From positions 186,001-250,000 of the forward strand of contig DATJGS010000010.1 in the NCBI GenBank assembly GCA_035494735.1: a stretch of 64,000 bases of DNA. The letters run 5' to 3'. The notes under the pieces were generated by a model. It ran no database searches, was not told the DNA's origin, and saw nothing but the letters and a program-made list of their open reading frames with translations. Origin of the DNA: DATJGS01 sp035494735. GTDB taxonomy: Bacteria; Eisenbacteria; RBG-16-71-46. Of this stretch, positions 1 to 8,025 are shown piece after piece (position 1 is the first letter of the stretch; every line of letters starts with the position of its first letter). A program made the translations under genes and the position numbers.

Positions 1-113
1 GAAGGCGAGGGCACGCCGCTCATGAGACCGTCGAGGAGGCGGCGCGGGGTCGCCGGCCGGTGGGACTCGAGAGGCCCACGGCCCGCGCGTCCGCGCCCGC
101 CCTCCTCCCGACC

Positions 114-746
114 CTAGGCCTGGCCCTGCAGGCGGAACGCGAGCGCGGCGAGCGCCCCGCCGAGGAACGGACCGACCAGGTACAGCCAGGCGTGCTGCAT
201 GGACCCGCCGCCCATCAGCGCCTGGGCCACCATCGGGCCGACGCCGACCGCCGGATTGAACGCGCCGCCCGAGATGCCGCCGACCGCGAACGCGCCGGCG
301 GCCACCGTGAAGCCGATGGCCAGCCCGTAATACGAGTTCCCCTCGGTGGCCTTGGCCGTCGCCACGTGCAGGACGACGAGCGCGAGCGCGAACGTGTACA
401 GCACTTCGATCGCGAGCGCCGGGAGACCGGCCGCCGCGGGAGACGGCGCGGGCGCGAACGTCTTGCCGGTCACGGCGTGCACGACCCAGGCCGCGACGAG
501 CGCCGCGGCGAACTGGGCGACGAGGTAGGGCACGAAGTCCTTGACCGCGAGCTTGCCGCGCAGCATCACGGCCAGCGACACGGCCGGGTTGTAGTGCGCG
601 CCCGACACGTGCCCGCCCATGTACACCATCACCATGAGCGTGGCGCCGATCGCCAGCCCGGCGAACGGCGTCCCGCTGACGATCGAGAAGCCGACGCTGG
701 CGACGAGGAAGAACGTCCCGATGAACTCCGTGAGATAGCGATTCAT
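114..746 (-). CDS. MIP family channel (aquaporin-like)
   Basis: A 210-residue channel of the MIP (aquaporin/glycerol facilitator) family, expected in the inner membrane to pass water or small neutral solutes. About six hydrophobic segments are visible, with the two half-helix boxes HYNPAVS (Asn about residue 53) and FNPAVGVG (Asn about 164). The Arg that normally follows the second NPA box and lines the selectivity filter is Val here, so the solute cannot be guessed from the family. A GGGAGG sits 8 nt before the ATG. It lies 37 bp behind the DinB gene on the same strand and probably shares its transcript. Family assignment is firm; substrate is open. Confidence 0.9.
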   Translation of the reverse strand: MNRYLTEFIGTFFLVASVGFSIVSGTPFAGLAIGATLMVMVYMGGHVSGAHYNPAVSLAVMLRGKLAVKDFVPYLVAQFAAALVAAWVVHAVTGKTFAPAPSPAAAGLPALAIEVLYTFALALVVLHVATAKATEGNSYYGLAIGFTVAAGAFAVGGISGGAFNPAVGVGPMVAQALMGGGSMQHAWLYLVGPFLGGALAALAFRLQGQA

Positions 747-783
747 GCGTGCGCCCTCCCGTGGCGCCGTGACGCGAGAGCGG

Positions 784-1368
784 TCACTTCTTGTCGGCGG
801 CCGCGGCCTGGCGCGCCGCTGTCCACGGCGGCACGACGCCGTTCATGCGCGCGTACGCGATCGACTGGCCGAGGTGCTCGTGCGCGTGGGTGACCACGAT
901 CATCATCGCGTCGCGCTCGGTGCCGTCCTTGCCGAAGATCTTCACGGTCTTCGTGAGATCGCCGTCTGGGGCGTCCGCGATCGACTTCTTGGCGTGCGCG
1001 AACGACGTCTTCAGCGCGTCGATGATCTTCGCCTTCTCCGTGACCGAGGCCTCGTACGTCTTGAGGTCGATGCCCGCGGGCGGCGCGACGCCGTACAGCG
1101 TGGGCAGGAAATAGTTCGCGCCGGCGACGTGCATGTAGACCTCGCCGACGGAGCGCACGCCCTTGCCCGGACGCCACGCGTACTTCTTGTCCGGAACCGC
1201 GTCCGCGAGCTGCAGCAGCTCGTTCTCGGCGGCGTCGATCTGCTGGATCATCGCGGCGCGCTCGCCCGAGATCGGCGCGGCGTCGTCGGCCGAGCCGCGC
1301 TTGGGCGCGACGGCGAGTGCGATGAAGAGAAGAAAGGACGTCACGGTGATCCGTTGCAACGTGCGCAT
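784..1368 (-). CDS. Secreted DinB-family protein
   Basis: A 194-residue protein with an N-terminal signal sequence (hydrophobic residues about 10-21, likely cut near GSA-D28) followed by a DinB-type four-helix bundle. The likely metal-binding histidines are His80 (VYMH) and the cluster His161/163/165 (THAHEH), the normal DinB pattern. DinB-like proteins are metal-dependent enzymes of uncertain substrate, sometimes thiol transferases; an exported one is less usual, and its reaction is unknown. ATG is preceded by GGAG. It is first gene of a probable two-gene operon with the downstream aquaporin, behind a good housekeeping-type promoter at 1419-1446. Confidence 0.85.
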   Translation of the reverse strand: MRTLQRITVTSFLLFIALAVAPKRGSADDAAPISGERAAMIQQIDAAENELLQLADAVPDKKYAWRPGKGVRSVGEVYMHVAGANYFLPTLYGVAPPAGIDLKTYEASVTEKAKIIDALKTSFAHAKKSIADAPDGDLTKTVKIFGKDGTERDAMMIVVTHAHEHLGQSIAYARMNGVVPPWTAARQAAAADKK

Positions 1369-1418
1369 GGAGAGGCTCCGTTTGGAGGTTGGAGGCGGTG
1401 CGGCACGAACGTCGGCGC

Positions 1419-1446
1419 AGTGTAGCGACCGGCCCCGGCATGTCGA
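1419..1446 (-). promoter_or_regulatory. Sigma-70-like promoter for DinB-aquaporin operon
   Basis: On the minus strand a TCGACA hexamer (1446-1441; one mismatch to TTGACA) is separated by 16 nt from TACACT (1424-1419). This predicts a transcript start near 1412, about 44 nt before the DinB ATG. It is read from the sequence only. Confidence 0.5.
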
Positions 1447-1635
1447 GGGGAAAGGCGGCGCGGGCCGCGCCGCGCCGGGCGCCCGTCGGCCCGCGCTCGG
1501 CGTGGCGCACGGGATGGGGCCGGATTCGCATTGGCGTTTTCGCGCCCGGCGCGGCTAACATCGCACGCACGTTTCGCCCGCCCATGGCGCGGCGGGCGTC
1601 CGCGACCGACCGGCCCGACCTCCACGGAGACCCAC

Positions 1636-3162
1636 ATGAAGGCCTCACTCGACGAACTCAAGCGCCGGCTGCTCGAGGTCAACGACCTGCAGATGGCGAC
1701 GGCGGTGCTGCGCTGGGACCAGACCACGTACATGCCGCCGGGCGGCGCCGAAGCGCGCGGCCGGCAGATGGCGACGCTGAGCCGCCTCGCCCACGAGAAG
1801 TTCACGGACCAGGAGATCGGCAAGCTCCTCGACCGGCTCGAACCCGAGACGGCGAAGCTGCCGTTCGATTCCGACGAGGCCGGCCTGGTGCGCGCGACGC
1901 GCCGCGAGTACGACCAGGCGGCGCGCGTGCCCGCCGCGTTCATCTCGGAGCTGAACGAGCACTGCGCGCACTCGTACCAGGTGTGGACCGAGGCGCGCCC
2001 GGCCAACGACTTCGCGCGCGTGCGGCCGCTGCTCGAGAAGACGCTCGAGATGAGCCGCGAGTACGCGGGCTACTTTCCCGGCAGCGAGAGCCCGGCCGAC
2101 CCCCTGATCGATCTCAGCGACTACGGGATGAAGGCCTCGGACGTGCGCCGCGTGTTCGGCGAGCTGCGCACGCGCCTCGTGCCGATCGTTCGCGCCATCA
2201 CGGCGAAGCCGCCGGCCGACGACTCGTGCCTGCACCAGCACGCGCCCGAAGCGCAGCAGCTGGCGTTCGGGCTCGAGATCATCCGCCGCTTCGGCTACGA
2301 CTTCACGCGCGGCCGTCAGGACAAGACGCATCATCCGTTCATGACGAAGTTCTCGCTGGGCGACGTGCGCATCACGACGCGCGTGCGCGAGGACGACGTG
2401 ACGGACGCGCTGTTCAGCACGCTGCACGAGTCCGGCCACGCCATGTACGAACAGGGCATCGACCGCTCGTACGAGGGCTCGCCGCTGGCGAGCGGCACGT
2501 CGTCGGGCGTGCACGAGAGCCAGTCGCGCCTGTGGGAGAACGTCGTCGGCCGCAGCCGCGGCTTCTGGAACTACGCGTACCCCGAGCTGCAGCGCGCGTT
2601 CCCGGGCCCGCTCTCGAAAGTCCCGCTCGACACGTTCTACCGGGCGATCAACAAGGTGCAGCGTTCGCTCATCCGCACCGACGCGGACGAAGTCACGTAC
2701 AACCTGCACGTCATGCTGCGCTTCGACATCGAAGTGGACCTGCTCGAGGGCCGGCTCGCCATCCGCGATCTGCCCGAGGCGTGGCGCGCACGCTTCGAGT
2801 CCGACCTGGGGCTGGCCGTTCCCGACGATCGCGACGGCGTGCTGCAGGACGTGCACTGGTACTCGGGCCTGATCGGCGGCGCGTTCCAGGGCTACACGCT
2901 GGGCAACGTGCTCGGCGCGCAGTTCTACGCGGCGGCGTGCCGCGCGCACCCGGACATTCCCGAGCGCATCGCGAAAGGCGAGTTCGCGACGTTGCACACG
3001 TGGCTGCGCGAGAACGTGTACCGCCACGGCGCGAAATTCACCGCGGCCGAGCTGGTCCAGCGCGCGACGGGCGGGCCGATGAGCATCGAGCCCTATCTCG
3101 GGTACCTGTGGGACAAGTACCAGCCGCTGTACGACCTCGAGGGCGTCGCCGCGGCGCGTTAG
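1636..3162 (+). CDS. M32 family metallocarboxypeptidase
   Basis: A 508-residue carboxypeptidase of the M32 (Taq/Pfu) family, a cytosolic zinc enzyme that trims residues from peptide C-termini. The zinc motif HESGH is at residues 264-268, and the downstream HES...SRLWEN block begins near residue 293, as in family members; length is normal. The reading frame stays open about 100 nt upstream, but ATG 1636 has GGAGA 5 nt before it and gives the usual M32 N-terminus (KASLDELKRRL), so it was chosen. The gene stands alone between divergent DinB and the kinase-like gene at 3275. Confidence 0.95.
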   Translation: MKASLDELKRRLLEVNDLQMATAVLRWDQTTYMPPGGAEARGRQMATLSRLAHEKFTDQEIGKLLDRLEPETAKLPFDSDEAGLVRATRREYDQAARVPAAFISELNEHCAHSYQVWTEARPANDFARVRPLLEKTLEMSREYAGYFPGSESPADPLIDLSDYGMKASDVRRVFGELRTRLVPIVRAITAKPPADDSCLHQHAPEAQQLAFGLEIIRRFGYDFTRGRQDKTHHPFMTKFSLGDVRITTRVREDDVTDALFSTLHESGHAMYEQGIDRSYEGSPLASGTSSGVHESQSRLWENVVGRSRGFWNYAYPELQRAFPGPLSKVPLDTFYRAINKVQRSLIRTDADEVTYNLHVMLRFDIEVDLLEGRLAIRDLPEAWRARFESDLGLAVPDDRDGVLQDVHWYSGLIGGAFQGYTLGNVLGAQFYAAACRAHPDIPERIAKGEFATLHTWLRENVYRHGAKFTAAELVQRATGGPMSIEPYLGYLWDKYQPLYDLEGVAAAR

Positions 3163-3211
3163 CCGGGCGGTCGGGCCGCGGGCGCGGCGCGGTCGCAGCC
3201 GGCGGCGGTGT

Positions 3212-3240
3212 TTGTGTCGAAAGGAGTCGCGCGCTAGCTT
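3212..3240 (+). promoter_or_regulatory. Possible promoter of the kinase-like gene
   Basis: TTGTGT (3212-3217), a 17-nt spacer and TAGCTT (3235-3240) lie 34 nt before ATG 3275. Each box matches the housekeeping consensus at only three positions, so this is tentative, but the GCTA-containing -10 resembles several others in the window (8508, 59274). Confidence 0.3.
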
Positions 3241-3274
3241 GTGCGTGCGTCGCGCTCCCGCGGCGCACCTCTCG

Positions 3275-3988
3275 ATGAGCGACCCCATGCGACCGACGCC
3301 ACTCGATCCCGCCGCGGACCTGCCGGCCTCCGCTGACGACGTGCTCGTGCTGGCGCATCGTGCCGCCCTCTATCAGACGGTGGCCCGCGGCCTGACGCAC
3401 GCGCTCAACAACGCGGCCCAGGCATTGGCCTTGGGCGGCGCCGCGGGCCCCGGCCAGACGTGGGCGTCCGAGCGCCTGACGCTGATGGCGCGCGTGCTGG
3501 AGCGCATGGCCCGCCCCGAGCCGGATGAGCGCGGCCCCGTGATCGTGCGCGACGTGCTGGCCAGCGTCGTCGACTGGCAGCGCCTGCAGACCGGCCTCCC
3601 GGCGCCCGAGGTGAAACTCGAGTGCGCCGCGGACCTGGCCGCGACGCACGCGCGTGGCGAGCGTGTGCACCAGGCCATGCTCGGCCTCGTCACCCAGTTC
3701 AAGATCGAGTGCGGCCGGCACGCCGGGCCCTTCGTGTTGAGCGCGCGCAATGGGCACGGCGGGCTCGCGATCACGCTGACGAGCCAGGCGGCGCCGGCGT
3801 CCGGCGGGCCGGCGGACGGCGCACGAACGCCGGTCGAGGCGATGCTCGCGGCCGGTGCGCGGGTGGCCGCGATCCTCGTCGCACGCGACGGCGGAAGCCT
3901 CGAGGTCGAAGGCTCCGCGGAGATCGGGCGGCGCTGCGAAGTCCTGCTGCCGACGTGGGCGGTGACGCCGGGGCGGACGGCGGGCTAG
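3275..3988 (+). CDS. Degenerate histidine kinase-like protein
   Basis: A 237-residue protein with the layout of the catalytic core of an NtrB-type histidine kinase but no sensor domain. Residues about 38-50 read ARGLTHALNN, like the H-box of phosphoacceptor helices (candidate His42). The C-terminal half aligns in outline with an HATPase domain (helix VHQAMLGLV, then strands ending in GGSLEVEG), but the N-box asparagine and glycine-rich G boxes cannot be found. It may therefore be a phosphotransfer protein or pseudokinase rather than an active kinase. It faces the FliA gene tail to tail and may serve the receiver of the sigma-54 activator at 5956; that pairing is inference. Start chosen at MSDPM; ATG 3287 is an alternative. 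Confidence 0.55.
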   Translation: MSDPMRPTPLDPAADLPASADDVLVLAHRAALYQTVARGLTHALNNAAQALALGGAAGPGQTWASERLTLMARVLERMARPEPDERGPVIVRDVLASVVDWQRLQTGLPAPEVKLECAADLAATHARGERVHQAMLGLVTQFKIECGRHAGPFVLSARNGHGGLAITLTSQAAPASGGPADGARTPVEAMLAAGARVAAILVARDGGSLEVEGSAEIGRRCEVLLPTWAVTPGRTAG

Positions 3989-3990
3989 GG

Positions 3991-4740
3991 CTAGGGCTCG
4001 AGCTGCTCGCGCAGGCGCACGAGCGCGCGGCTGCGGATCTGCGAGACGCGCGACTCGGTGATGCTCAGGACTTCGCCGATCTGCTTGAGATTCAGGCCCT
4101 CGTAGTAGTACAGCGACAGCACGAGGCGCTCGCGCGCGGGCAGGCCCACGTAGGCGGCGCGCAGTTCGACGAGCGTCTCCGCGCGACCGAGCGGCGCGCC
4201 CGGCTCCTCGGCCTGCACGTCGGGAATCGTCTCGGCCAGACACGACACATGCACGTCGTCCGTACCCGCCGGCCGGTCCAGCGCGACCATGACGCGCGTC
4301 GAGCTCTCTTCGACCCAGCGCCAGTACTGATCCATCTCGAGACCCAGGGTCTTCGCGACTTCGGCGGGCTCGGGCGCGCGGCCGAGGCTCTGCGCCAGGC
4401 GGCCGCTGGCCTGCGCCAGCTGGCGCGCGTGCGAACGCACGGTGCGCGGCATCCAGTCGCGCTTGCGCATCTCGTCGAGCATGGCGCCGCGGATGCGCGG
4501 CATCGCGTACGTGCTGAACGCCAGGCCGCGCGCGGGATCGAACCCCTCGAGGGCCTGGACGAGGCCGAGCGTGCCGGCGCTCACCAGGTCGTCGAGTTCG
4601 AACTGCCGCGAGATGCGCCGCGCCAGGGCACGCGCGCTGTGGTGCACGAGCCCGAGGTAGCCTTCGATGAGCGCGTTGCGCGCCTGCGTGTCACCGTTGC
4701 CGCGGTAGCGCTGCCAGAGCGTTCCGGTCGAGTCGTTCAT
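3991..4740 (-). CDS. fliA: FliA/WhiG-type sigma-28 factor
   Basis: A 249-residue alternative sigma factor of the FliA/WhiG class, directing RNA polymerase to late flagellar and chemotaxis promoters. Region 2 shows LGLVQALEGFDP and then FSTYAMPRIRGAMLDEMRKR, closely like FliA; region 4 carries the helix-turn-helix (LKQIGEVLSITESRVSQ) near the C-terminus. Its ATG overlaps the flhG stop in ATGA (4737-4740), so it is translationally coupled to flhG. An upstream in-frame ATG at 4755 lies inside flhG and is less likely. Two sigma-28-like promoters at 7436 and 7927 are candidate targets, and the FlgM-like protein at 8026 is a candidate antagonist. Confidence 0.92.
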   Translation of the reverse strand: MNDSTGTLWQRYRGNGDTQARNALIEGYLGLVHHSARALARRISRQFELDDLVSAGTLGLVQALEGFDPARGLAFSTYAMPRIRGAMLDEMRKRDWMPRTVRSHARQLAQASGRLAQSLGRAPEPAEVAKTLGLEMDQYWRWVEESSTRVMVALDRPAGTDDVHVSCLAETIPDVQAEEPGAPLGRAETLVELRAAYVGLPARERLVLSLYYYEGLNLKQIGEVLSITESRVSQIRSRALVRLREQLEP

Positions 4741-5702
4741 AGGGGCCTCGTCCATAGGGGATGCGGGAACAGCGAAAGCGTGAGCGGCCGCGGTGTGTCC
4801 GAGGCCAACAGTCGACTCGTCAGGGCGCGCATCGCGTCCGCCGCCCGTCCTTGCGTGTCGCGCAAGCCGGCGGGACGGCGCACGGCGCCGCCCAGCGCCT
4901 CGTCTTCTGGAATCTCTCCGGCGTCGCCCAGCCGGCAGTCGCCCGACTCCAGCGTCGCGCGCTGCAGTTCGCGGTACGTCCACGGGCCCTCGTCCACGGT
5001 TCGCGTGCGGTTCACGAGCACGTCGATCGCGAGATGCGGCGCCTGCATGCGCACGGTGCGGATGAGAACGGCGGCGTCACTGATGGCGGCCGGCTCGGGC
5101 GCCGTCACCGCGACGAGACGCGTGGCGCGGATCGTCGCCAGCCGGACGGCGCATTCGATCCCGGGCGCGGCGTCGAGCACGACCGCGTCGAATCGCCCGT
5201 AGAGATCGGACAGCCGGCGATGGAGCCGCGCCCGATCGAGCCGGCTCAGGCCGTAGAGCGACTCGCCACCGGCGTTGCTCGGAACCAGCGACAGGCCCGG
5301 CATCACGTCGGTGAGCAGATCCTCGGGCTCGATGTGGCCGTCGAGCAGGTCGGACAGCGAACGACGCGGCGTCACGCCGAGCAGGACGTGGAGGTTGCCG
5401 TGGTGCTGGTCGCCGTCGAGCAGGAGCACGCGCCGGCCGGCGCGGGCCATGGCCTGCGCGGCGAGGATGGCCAGCGTGGACTTGCCGACGCCGCCCTTGC
5501 CGCTCGCGAACACGATCGCCGGAGGCGTGACCGGCTCGTCGTCCCTGAGCGCGCATTCGAGGCGCCCGGCGAATCCGAGCGCATCGCCGGACTCGATACC
5601 GTCCGCGGTCGCGCCGTCGAACTCGTGCCTGGCGACTCCCCATTCGACATCGCGGCCCGGCCCCGAATCGGCTGGTGACGCTGCGAACCCCGACTGCGAC
5701 AT
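4737..5702 (-). CDS. flhG: FlhG/MinD-like ATPase
   Basis: A 321-residue MinD/ParA-superfamily ATPase. The deviant Walker A motif (SGKGGVGKS, residues about 67-75, with the signature Lys69) is followed by LLLDGDQHHGN and VLDAAPG. An N-terminal extension of about 60 residues precedes the ATPase. Placement directly before fliA with an ATGA overlap is the classical flhG-fliA arrangement, where FlhG controls flagellar number and position; ParA-type plasmid partition is unlikely, as no parB is present. ATG 5702 has GGAGGA 5 nt upstream (5707-5712) and was chosen over the longer frame. A sigma-54 promoter at 5736-5751 likely drives both genes. FlhF, the usual partner, is not in the window. Confidence 0.85.
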   Translation of the reverse strand: MSQSGFAASPADSGPGRDVEWGVARHEFDGATADGIESGDALGFAGRLECALRDDEPVTPPAIVFASGKGGVGKSTLAILAAQAMARAGRRVLLLDGDQHHGNLHVLLGVTPRRSLSDLLDGHIEPEDLLTDVMPGLSLVPSNAGGESLYGLSRLDRARLHRRLSDLYGRFDAVVLDAAPGIECAVRLATIRATRLVAVTAPEPAAISDAAVLIRTVRMQAPHLAIDVLVNRTRTVDEGPWTYRELQRATLESGDCRLGDAGEIPEDEALGGAVRRPAGLRDTQGRAADAMRALTSRLLASDTPRPLTLSLFPHPLWTRPL

Positions 5703-5735
5703 GGCTTCCTCCGATGGATCCCGAAAGGGCCATCG

Positions 5736-5751
5736 AGCAAGCCACGTACCG
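5736..5751 (-). promoter_or_regulatory. Sigma-54 (RpoN) promoter of flhG-fliA
   Basis: On the minus strand the sequence CGGTACGTGGCTTGCT has the -24 GG (5750-5749) and -12 GC (5738-5737) exactly 10 nt apart. It differs from TGGCACG-N4-TTGCT at two positions. The predicted start near 5725 leaves a leader of about 23 nt that carries the GGAGGA ribosome site. An NtrC-type activator with an intact GAFTGA loop is encoded immediately upstream, which supports the call. Confidence 0.65.
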
Positions 5752-5955
5752 CGTTCGGAAAGGGTCGAGAAAGACGCGCCAACCCGGGGCGCACCGGGCG
5801 ATTGCCGGGTCGGGCCGCATGCCCCGATGGCCCGGGGAGCGTCAGGGGCGGAGAGCCCCTTCCGGCACATTCAGCCGGTCTCCCAGACGATGCTTCCGGT
5901 GCCCGAGGGCGGCCGCTAGAGGGGCCGCGCCCGCGACCTCGTCACGCTCCGACGA

Positions 5956-7335
5956 TCAGGAGTCGCTGGCGACGCTGCCGCTGCCCTTGTCGGCCGGCAC
6001 GTTGAGCTTGTTGCGCAGCGTGCGCTCGCTGATCCCCAGCAGTTGCGCGGCGCGCGTGCGATGCCCGCCCGTGGCCTTGAGCGCGCGATCGATGGTCACG
6101 CGTTCGAGCTCGCGCAGGTTGAACGTGGCCGGGGCCGTCACCCCGTCGACCGGCGCGGCGGCCGGCACGCTCTCGACGGGCGCCAGGAACCGCTCGGGGC
6201 CGAGTCGGCCGTCGCGGCTGAGAATCACGGCGCGCTCGACGGCGTTCGCCAGTTCGCGGATGTTGCCGGGCCAGGAGCGGGTCATCAGCGAGCGAATGGC
6301 CTCCTCGGCCAGCGTCGGCGGTTTGACCCCGAGCTGGTTCGAAGCCTGGGCGACGAAGTGCCGCACGAGCTGGGGGATGTCCTCCATCCGATCGCGCAGC
6401 GCCGGCGTGTGCACCGGCACCACGCTCAGCCGGTAGTACAGATCGCGGCGGAAGCGTCCCGCTTCGACCTCCTGCAGAAGCTGCCGGTTCGTCGTGGCCA
6501 CGATGCGCACGTCGACCTTGATGGGCTGGTTGCCGCCCACTCGTTCGAACTCCTGCTCCTGGATCGCGCGAAGCAGCTTGGCCTGCAGATCGAGGCGCAT
6601 CTCCGAGATCTCGTCCAGCAGGAGCGTGCCGCGGTGGGCGCGTTCGAACGCGCCCAGCGAGCGCGCCGTGGCCCCGGTGAACGCGCCGCGCTCGTGGCCG
6701 AACAGGGCGCTCTCGACCAGCCCCTCGGGCAGGGCCGCGCAGTTCACGGTGACCATGGGCTGCTCGGCGCGCGGGCTCTGCTCGTGGATGGCGCGCGCGA
6801 ACAGCTCCTTGCCCGTTCCCGACTCGCCCTCGAGCAGCACCGTGGCCCGGGTGCCGGCGACGGTGGCGATGGTCTCCATGACTTCGCGCAGGGCCTTGCT
6901 CTCGCCGACGATGACGCGCGCCCCGCGCAGCTCGCTGATCTCGCGCTTGTAGTCCTCGTTGGCGCGGCGCAGGCGATCCACCTCGATCGCGTTGTTGACC
7001 GCGATGCGCAGCGCTTCGGCGCGCAGCGGCTTGCTCAGGTAGTCGACGGCGCCGTGCCGGATCGAGACCACGGCGTGCTCGATGCTCGAGTAGCCGGTCA
7101 TGATGATCACCGGGATCTGCAGGCCCTGCTCGCGCACCAGGCGCAGCAGATCCAGCCCGGTGGCGTCGGGCATGCGGTAGTCGGCGATGATCAGGTCGAT
7201 CGGTTGGGCGCTCAGCGCCTTCATGCCCTCCGCCACGCTGGTCGCGAGAATCGGCTGATGTCCGATTTTCGTCAGCGCATGTTCGAGCACCGCCCCTACC
7301 GACGGTTCGTCGTCGACGCAGAGAATCGTGGACAT
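5956..7335 (-). CDS. NtrC-family sigma-54 response regulator (FlrC/FleR-like)
   Basis: A 459-residue activator with three parts: a receiver domain (phosphoacceptor Asp52 in ADYRMPD), an AAA+ domain with Walker A GESGTGKE near residues 170-177 and the sigma-54-contacting loop GAFTGA near 217-222, and a C-terminal Fis-type helix-turn-helix (TRAAQLLGISERTLRN). It should bind upstream sites and open sigma-54 promoters, most obviously the one before flhG-fliA. The ATG at 7335 begins the standard receiver start (STILCVDDE); the longer frame is not supported. The 253 bp between this stop and flhG hold GC-rich inverted repeats and the sigma-54 promoter. The FlrC/FleR role is inferred from neighbours. 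Confidence 0.88.
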   Translation of the reverse strand: MSTILCVDDEPSVGAVLEHALTKIGHQPILATSVAEGMKALSAQPIDLIIADYRMPDATGLDLLRLVREQGLQIPVIIMTGYSSIEHAVVSIRHGAVDYLSKPLRAEALRIAVNNAIEVDRLRRANEDYKREISELRGARVIVGESKALREVMETIATVAGTRATVLLEGESGTGKELFARAIHEQSPRAEQPMVTVNCAALPEGLVESALFGHERGAFTGATARSLGAFERAHRGTLLLDEISEMRLDLQAKLLRAIQEQEFERVGGNQPIKVDVRIVATTNRQLLQEVEAGRFRRDLYYRLSVVPVHTPALRDRMEDIPQLVRHFVAQASNQLGVKPPTLAEEAIRSLMTRSWPGNIRELANAVERAVILSRDGRLGPERFLAPVESVPAAAPVDGVTAPATFNLRELERVTIDRALKATGGHRTRAAQLLGISERTLRNKLNVPADKGSGSVASDS

Positions 7336-7435
7336 GTCAGCCCTTCCTGGGGCCCGTCGTCGCGGGGGGTTGCGACGCGCCTTGGCGTTCGCCGCGCCGG
7401 CTCGGCTGATTTTGCCGGCCAACCTTGCCGGGGAC

Positions 7436-7463
7436 TCAAGATGGCGGCGAGAGTAGCCGAGAC
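7436..7463 (+). promoter_or_regulatory. Possible sigma-28 promoter of the FlaF-like gene
   Basis: TCAA (7436-7439), 16 nt, then GCCGAGAC (7456-7463), compared with the FliA consensus TAAA-N15-GCCGATAA (six of eight in the -10, spacing one longer). The start would fall near 7470, almost on the GTG at 7472, implying a leaderless message. Tentative. Confidence 0.4.
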
Positions 7464-7471
7464 TGCGATAC

Positions 7472-7858
7472 GTGTCATCTCCCGAGACTTTCCCGCGCAT
7501 TACGAACATTGGCGTCCCATCCAACGCTCCGAGAATCATCGAGCCCGGGCCTTTCATCGAGGCCGCGGAGTTGATGGAGCGCTGCCAGAGCGACTGGGAT
7601 CACCCGACGCGGGACGCGCAACTGATTCAGGCTCTGCGTATCAATTCCCGGCTGTGGGACGCGCTGCGGCTCGATTTCCTGCGGGTCGAGCACCCACTGC
7701 CCGAGGTGACGCGGCGGGACCTGCTGGTCATGAGCGGATTCGTCGACTTTCGCACCCTGCAGGTGCTGTCCGAGCCGACGATGGAATCGCTCCAGGCCCT
7801 CATCGACGTCGACCGCAATCTCGCCGCCGTTCTGATGGGCTGGGCCCGGGCGGCGTAG
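7472..7858 (+). CDS. FlaF-like flagellar protein
   Basis: A 128-residue soluble protein. The segment ALRINSRLWDALRLDF followed by PLPEVTRRDLLVMSGFVD and a closing LQALIDVDRNLAAVL resembles the FlaF family (RRLWTALxxDL...LPEELRANLISIxxWV...LIEINxxIRDGL), a regulator of flagellin production or secretion. The match is by remembered family pattern, not by search. The start is uncertain: GTG 7472 has no Shine-Dalgarno site and would be leaderless if the promoter at 7436-7463 is real; the next start, ATG 7574, would remove the first conserved helix. It is divergent from the sigma-54 activator and upstream of the FlgM-like gene. Confidence 0.6.
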   Translation: MSSPETFPRITNIGVPSNAPRIIEPGPFIEAAELMERCQSDWDHPTRDAQLIQALRINSRLWDALRLDFLRVEHPLPEVTRRDLLVMSGFVDFRTLQVLSEPTMESLQALIDVDRNLAAVLMGWARAA

Positions 7859-7926
7859 GGCGTGGCCGGACCGGCAACGGCTGCCGAATGGAGCCTTCCT
7901 CCCGGCACGGGTTTCCTGACCCACCC

Positions 7927-7953
7927 TCAAGTTCGATGGTCGGCCACCGACAC
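7927..7953 (+). promoter_or_regulatory. Possible sigma-28 promoter of the FlgM-like gene
   Basis: TCAAGTTC (7927-7934), 11 nt, ACCGACAC (7946-7953). Against the extended FliA consensus TAAAGTTT-N11-GCCGATAA this matches six of eight and five of eight positions with exact spacing. The start would be near 7961, about 65 nt before ATG 8026. Confidence 0.45.
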
Positions 7954-8025
7954 TGAAAGCAGGTGGCCGGCTTCATCGCCACCCGCAGTCGCAACCCGTC
8001 CCGCATGGCCCACTCGGGGACCGTC

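Noticed and set aside
1..113. Possible minus-strand start codon at 23 running off the left edge
   Set aside because: Only seven codons are in the window and no ribosome site precedes it.
4737..5702. ParA/Soj chromosome partition protein
   Set aside because: The Walker A type fits, but there is no parB or parS, and the ATGA overlap with fliA favours FlhG.
7336..7471. Sigma-54 promoter between the activator and the FlaF-like gene
   Set aside because: Several GGC...TTGC pairs exist, but none has the required 10-nt GG-GC spacing.
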